A program made the position numbers and the translations under genes. 8,078 nt of DNA, taken from the NCBI GenBank assembly GCA_020059765.1, contig JAGVBM010000012.1, positions 1-8,078 on the forward strand, in the 5' to 3' direction. The DNA is from Bacillota bacterium (GTDB lineage Bacteria > Bacillota > Bacilli > Tumebacillales > Effusibacillaceae). Below the pieces are notes generated by a model. It worked only from the letters and a program-made list of their open reading frames with translations. It did not search any database and was not told where the DNA came from. Shown here piece by piece: positions 5,333 to 8,078 of this stretch; the first letter of the stretch is position 1, and the number at the start of each line of letters is the position of its first letter.

Positions 5333-7517
5333 GACGGTCCACCCTTTCCTTCGCATGAATCACCGGCAGTGTCACTGTCACTTCCGTGCCCTGTCCAACC
5401 GTACTGTCGATGGATATCGTGCCGCCCATGCGCGAAATAATGCCGTAACAAATCGACAATCCCAAACCTGTCCCTTTGCCGACTTCCTTCGTAGTGAAGA
5501 ACGGATCAAATATTTTCCCAAAGTGTTCATTCGGAATTCCGATTCCGTTGTCATGGATTTGAATCAGCAACTCATCGTCCACGGTGACCATGCGGATGCC
5601 GATAATCCCGTTATAAGACACCGCATCCATCGCGTTGTTCAGCAAATTCACGAGAACTTGCATCAGTTGAATCGAATCGCCGTTCACTCTTGGCAAGTTG
5701 TCATCCCATTCTTTATAAATTTGCACCTGTTTCTTTTCCAACGAATGATGCAGCAAATTGATACTTTCTTCCAGAACGGCCGCCGCGTCGATCCATTCCT
5801 GCTTCCATTCCGACTTGCGGGAGAAATTCAACAAGTTTTGCGTGATCTGTTTGGAACGGGAAATGTTATCGCGGATGATCCCTAAATACTTGGAAATCTC
5901 TCCCGACTGGAACAATTCCTCTTTCTCCGTTTGCAGGCGATCCTCCAAATCTTCCGCATAGGCCTGCATCGTCGCCAGCGGATTGTTGATTTCATGCGCA
6001 AATCCGGAGGCCATCAAACCCAGTGCGGACAGTTTGTCTGCTTGCATCACAATCTCTTCCATCCTGCGCTGTTCGGTAATGTCCTCCACCACGATCAAAT
6101 ATTCCGGTTCCCCGGGGCGGACATGTTCCAAATGATAGATACGGTGGCGGAACACTTTTTGATCCCCCCGGTTTGACAGGGTGGTAATCAAATCCTCGGA
6201 TGTCGGCTGATCAGGATTCAATAACAGCGGACAATCGCTGCATGGACCTGCCGTGTCTCCTATCATTTGATAACATGTGGGCCAATTCCCGGCATGTTCT
6301 TTTTGAATCATTTTCTCGAGCACCGGATTCATCCATGCCACCGAATGATCCTGGTGAATCAGTGCGAGTCCCGCCCCAATACCGTTGACAATCGTATTCA
6401 GCCGCTCTTTTTCCTGCAGCAGTCTCTCCGACTGCATCCGCAGTTCCGATGTCATTTCATCAAACGCGATCATTAAACTGCCAAGTTCATCCTTTCGCTT
6501 TGTGGAAACACGTGTTTCCAAAGCGCCTTCACCTACTTTTCGCACCGCTTTTTCCAGATCCTCAATCGGTTTCGTAAAATACAGCCCGACAATGATGCTC
6601 ACCAGCACCACAAACGTTATAATCATCAGCAGAAACCAAAACAAACGGACCAGCAGAGCATCAATCGATGCAAACGCCGCAGAAATCGGCTGTTCCACAA
6701 TCACTCCCCAGCCGGTTTGCGGAACTTTGCTGTAGACTCCCAGCACTTCCTGTCCTCTGTGCCCCAAATATCGGTTGGGGGACGGCAATTGATCAGAATC
6801 ACCGTTATTCAGAAAATGCTGCACCGCAAAACTGTTGGAGATGTCGGTTTTTTGCAAAAGTTGAATCGAATCATTATGGGCGATCAATTGACCCGAATTG
6901 TCAACCAGAAACACATCTTCCGGAAAATTGGCATGTTTGGAACCCACCAATGAAAACAGGCTGCGCAAACGAACCTGGATCCCGATTCCCCCGAGAAACG
7001 TTTGTCCGTCTGAGGACATATAAGGAACAGCCATTTGCATGTAGGGGATTCCGGTCGGGGAAAATATGACCGGTCCAAAATACACTCGTCCCGCCCGCAA
7101 TTCAGGAAGGATCTCCGCCTGATGCCAATCCAATTGTTTCAGATCGTGAATGATTTTAAACCGGTTGGCTGCCTGGCGTACTTCACCGGACGGCCCCAAA
7201 ATGACTGCCTCCTCGGCTAAGGGCAGTTCGTGCAGGAGACGGTAGATCTGGATATCCGCAGAACCTTGGTTTGCTGCCAGAGCAAATTCTGCATTTTTCA
7301 ACTCATCCTCTGCGCGCAGCAAAAGGGAATCGATTTCTTGCATAATCCGTTCGGCCAGCAGCTTGTTTTGCATCTGGACGCTTTGTTCCAAATCGTGTTT
7401 GCCGAAATAAACGGAGTACCCACTGACCAGCAGCACCGGAATAATCGACATGATCACGCCAAACACCAAAACTCGGACTTTGATCCGACTCCACCAAGGG
7501 AGTCGATTCTCATTCAT
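5313..7517 (-). CDS. Membrane sensor histidine kinase (Cache-like, HAMP, PAS, HisKA, HATPase)
   Basis: This 734-residue kinase is the partner of the adjoining NtrC-type regulator. A first membrane helix (about 15-37) is followed by an extracellular domain of about 250 residues that resembles a double Cache sensor (GPSGEVRQ; FLVDNSGQLIAH; GWGVIVEQP). A second helix lies near 290-313, then HAMP (314-370) and a PAS domain (about 372-480) carrying C415-Y, C426 and C429. HisKA has H508 in GFAHEINNPL. The ATPase has the N-box around 623-633, DNGIGIP (656-662), the F-box DPFFTT and GKGTGLGLS (680-688). The signal could be a soluble ligand, a ligand-loaded binding protein from the upstream gene, or redox state at the PAS cysteines. 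The start choice is explained at its ribosome site. Confidence 0.95.
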   Translation of the reverse strand: MNENRLPWWSRIKVRVLVFGVIMSIIPVLLVSGYSVYFGKHDLEQSVQMQNKLLAERIMQEIDSLLLRAEDELKNAEFALAANQGSADIQIYRLLHELPLAEEAVILGPSGEVRQAANRFKIIHDLKQLDWHQAEILPELRAGRVYFGPVIFSPTGIPYMQMAVPYMSSDGQTFLGGIGIQVRLRSLFSLVGSKHANFPEDVFLVDNSGQLIAHNDSIQLLQKTDISNSFAVQHFLNNGDSDQLPSPNRYLGHRGQEVLGVYSKVPQTGWGVIVEQPISAAFASIDALLVRLFWFLLMIITFVVLVSIIVGLYFTKPIEDLEKAVRKVGEGALETRVSTKRKDELGSLMIAFDEMTSELRMQSERLLQEKERLNTIVNGIGAGLALIHQDHSVAWMNPVLEKMIQKEHAGNWPTCYQMIGDTAGPCSDCPLLLNPDQPTSEDLITTLSNRGDQKVFRHRIYHLEHVRPGEPEYLIVVEDITEQRRMEEIVMQADKLSALGLMASGFAHEINNPLATMQAYAEDLEDRLQTEKEELFQSGEISKYLGIIRDNISRSKQITQNLLNFSRKSEWKQEWIDAAAVLEESINLLHHSLEKKQVQIYKEWDDNLPRVNGDSIQLMQVLVNLLNNAMDAVSYNGIIGIRMVTVDDELLIQIHDNGIGIPNEHFGKIFDPFFTTKEVGKGTGLGLSICYGIISRMGGTISIDSTVGQGTEVTVTLPVIHAKERVDRHELERH

Positions 7518-7522
7518 GACCG

Positions 7523-8078
7523 TCACTCCCTTATTTCCGAAATCTTTTCGCCATAGGTCAGTCCGAGCGGCGAAAAATGAACCCCCAATTTCGCAGCCGC
7601 TTGCATGTTCAGTTTCAATCGAACCACATCCGGCATTTCAAAGAGAAGATTGCCCGGATTCTGTCGATCCAGCGCCCGAATGACGAGTCTAGCCGATTGT
7701 TTGCCTTGGTCAAAGTTGGAAATTCCGTATGATGCCGTATAGCCAGCCAACGTTTCCGATTCATGCAGCCCCATAACCGGAATTTTTTTTTGAAACGAAA
7801 GATCTCGAATTTCCCGGAATTTGGACTCCAGATAATAACTCGACAAAATGAGAATCGACTCTTTGTCTCCAAAGCTGCGGTCATGCAAGCTTTGAATATC
7901 CGAATCGTTCTTGACGGGAACCGGTTCAATCTGCCAGGAATGAAGCGCGGCGGTTTCCCTCGCTTTTTGCAACGCCAACAGGCTGGCTTGCAGACGAGGA
8001 TCATAAAAGACCAAGATTGAATCCCGTTCGGGAAACAGCAGCCGAAGCAGTTCCATCCGTTTGCCGGTCAGTTCCACA
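7523..8078 (-). CDS. ABC-type substrate-binding protein, C-terminal part (PF04392-like; 5' end outside window)
   Basis: The visible 184 residues are the C-terminal half of a periplasmic or lipoprotein-type binding protein of about 320 residues. ELTGKRMELLRLLFPERDSILVFYDP matches the way this family opens its second lobe (GKRLELLKELVP-like), and the last 30 residues, from RLKLNMQAAAKLGVHFSPLGL, match its usual ending. The signal peptide and first lobe are not in the window; the GTG at 8077 is an internal codon, not a start. The stop at 7525-7523 lies 5 nt before the kinase ATG. No permease or ATPase gene follows it, so it probably serves as the extracytoplasmic ligand-binding partner of the kinase. 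A transporter upstream of the window remains possible. Confidence 0.8.
   Translation of the reverse strand, partial: VELTGKRMELLRLLFPERDSILVFYDPRLQASLLALQKARETAALHSWQIEPVPVKNDSDIQSLHDRSFGDKESILILSSYYLESKFREIRDLSFQKKIPVMGLHESETLAGYTASYGISNFDQGKQSARLVIRALDRQNPGNLLFEMPDVVRLKLNMQAAAKLGVHFSPLGLTYGEKISEIRE
7526..7532 (-). promoter_or_regulatory. Ribosome binding site of the sensor kinase
   Basis: AAGGGAG lies 8 nt before the ATG at 7517. The in-frame GTG at 7526 overlaps this site and has no proper spacing, so the kinase more likely begins MNENRL than with the GTG. Confidence 0.7.

Overview
This window is one co-directional block. Every gene I can support lies on the minus strand, so transcription runs from the high-coordinate end to the low-coordinate end. 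It encodes a complete-looking control-and-response module for an exported molybdenum respiratory enzyme. Strong GGAGG-type ribosome sites, a near-balanced base composition and the protein style suggest a Bacillota member, probably a respiratory, facultatively or strictly anaerobic bacillus or clostridium relative. I cannot name the genus.

Region 8078-3977 is the sensory half. It holds the C-terminal part of a periplasmic ABC-type substrate-binding protein (PF04392-like), a membrane sensor histidine kinase (extracellular Cache-like domain, HAMP, PAS with a cysteine cluster, HisKA and HATPase), and an NtrC-type response regulator (receiver, sigma54-AAA+ with GAFTGA, Fis-type HTH). The three genes overlap at their ends and look translationally coupled. 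Region 3976-3822 is a dense control region. In order it has two adjacent perfect TGACA-N3-TGTCA palindromes (probable binding sites for the regulator), an intrinsic terminator for the regulator gene, and a consensus -24/-12 sigma54 promoter (TGGCACGTTTCTTGCT) firing into the next operon.

Region 3788-1 is the enzyme operon: tatA, a four-cluster ferredoxin subunit, an NrfD-type membrane quinol subunit, and a twin-arginine-exported molybdopterin catalytic subunit that runs out of the window. The B-C-A order and catalytic-subunit motifs resemble the tetrathionate (TtrBCA) and selenate (SrdBCA) reductase branch of the CISM family.

The most striking point is that the catalytic subunit has an in-frame UGA at 529-527, exactly where the molybdenum-ligand cysteine is expected (HGSS-UGA-G). 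The frame then stays open for the remaining 175 codons with conserved molybdopterin-binding motifs. A perfect 7-bp hairpin with a GUU loop starts 17 nt after the UGA and fits a bacterial SECIS element. I read the enzyme as a selenoprotein with Sec at residue 285, which simple ORF calling would split into a false 284-residue gene and an orphan fragment.

Together: a ligand is sensed outside the membrane, the kinase phosphorylates the regulator, the regulator binds the tandem palindromes and activates sigma54 polymerase, and the enzyme is made and exported together with its own TatA. The true electron acceptor cannot be fixed from this sequence.
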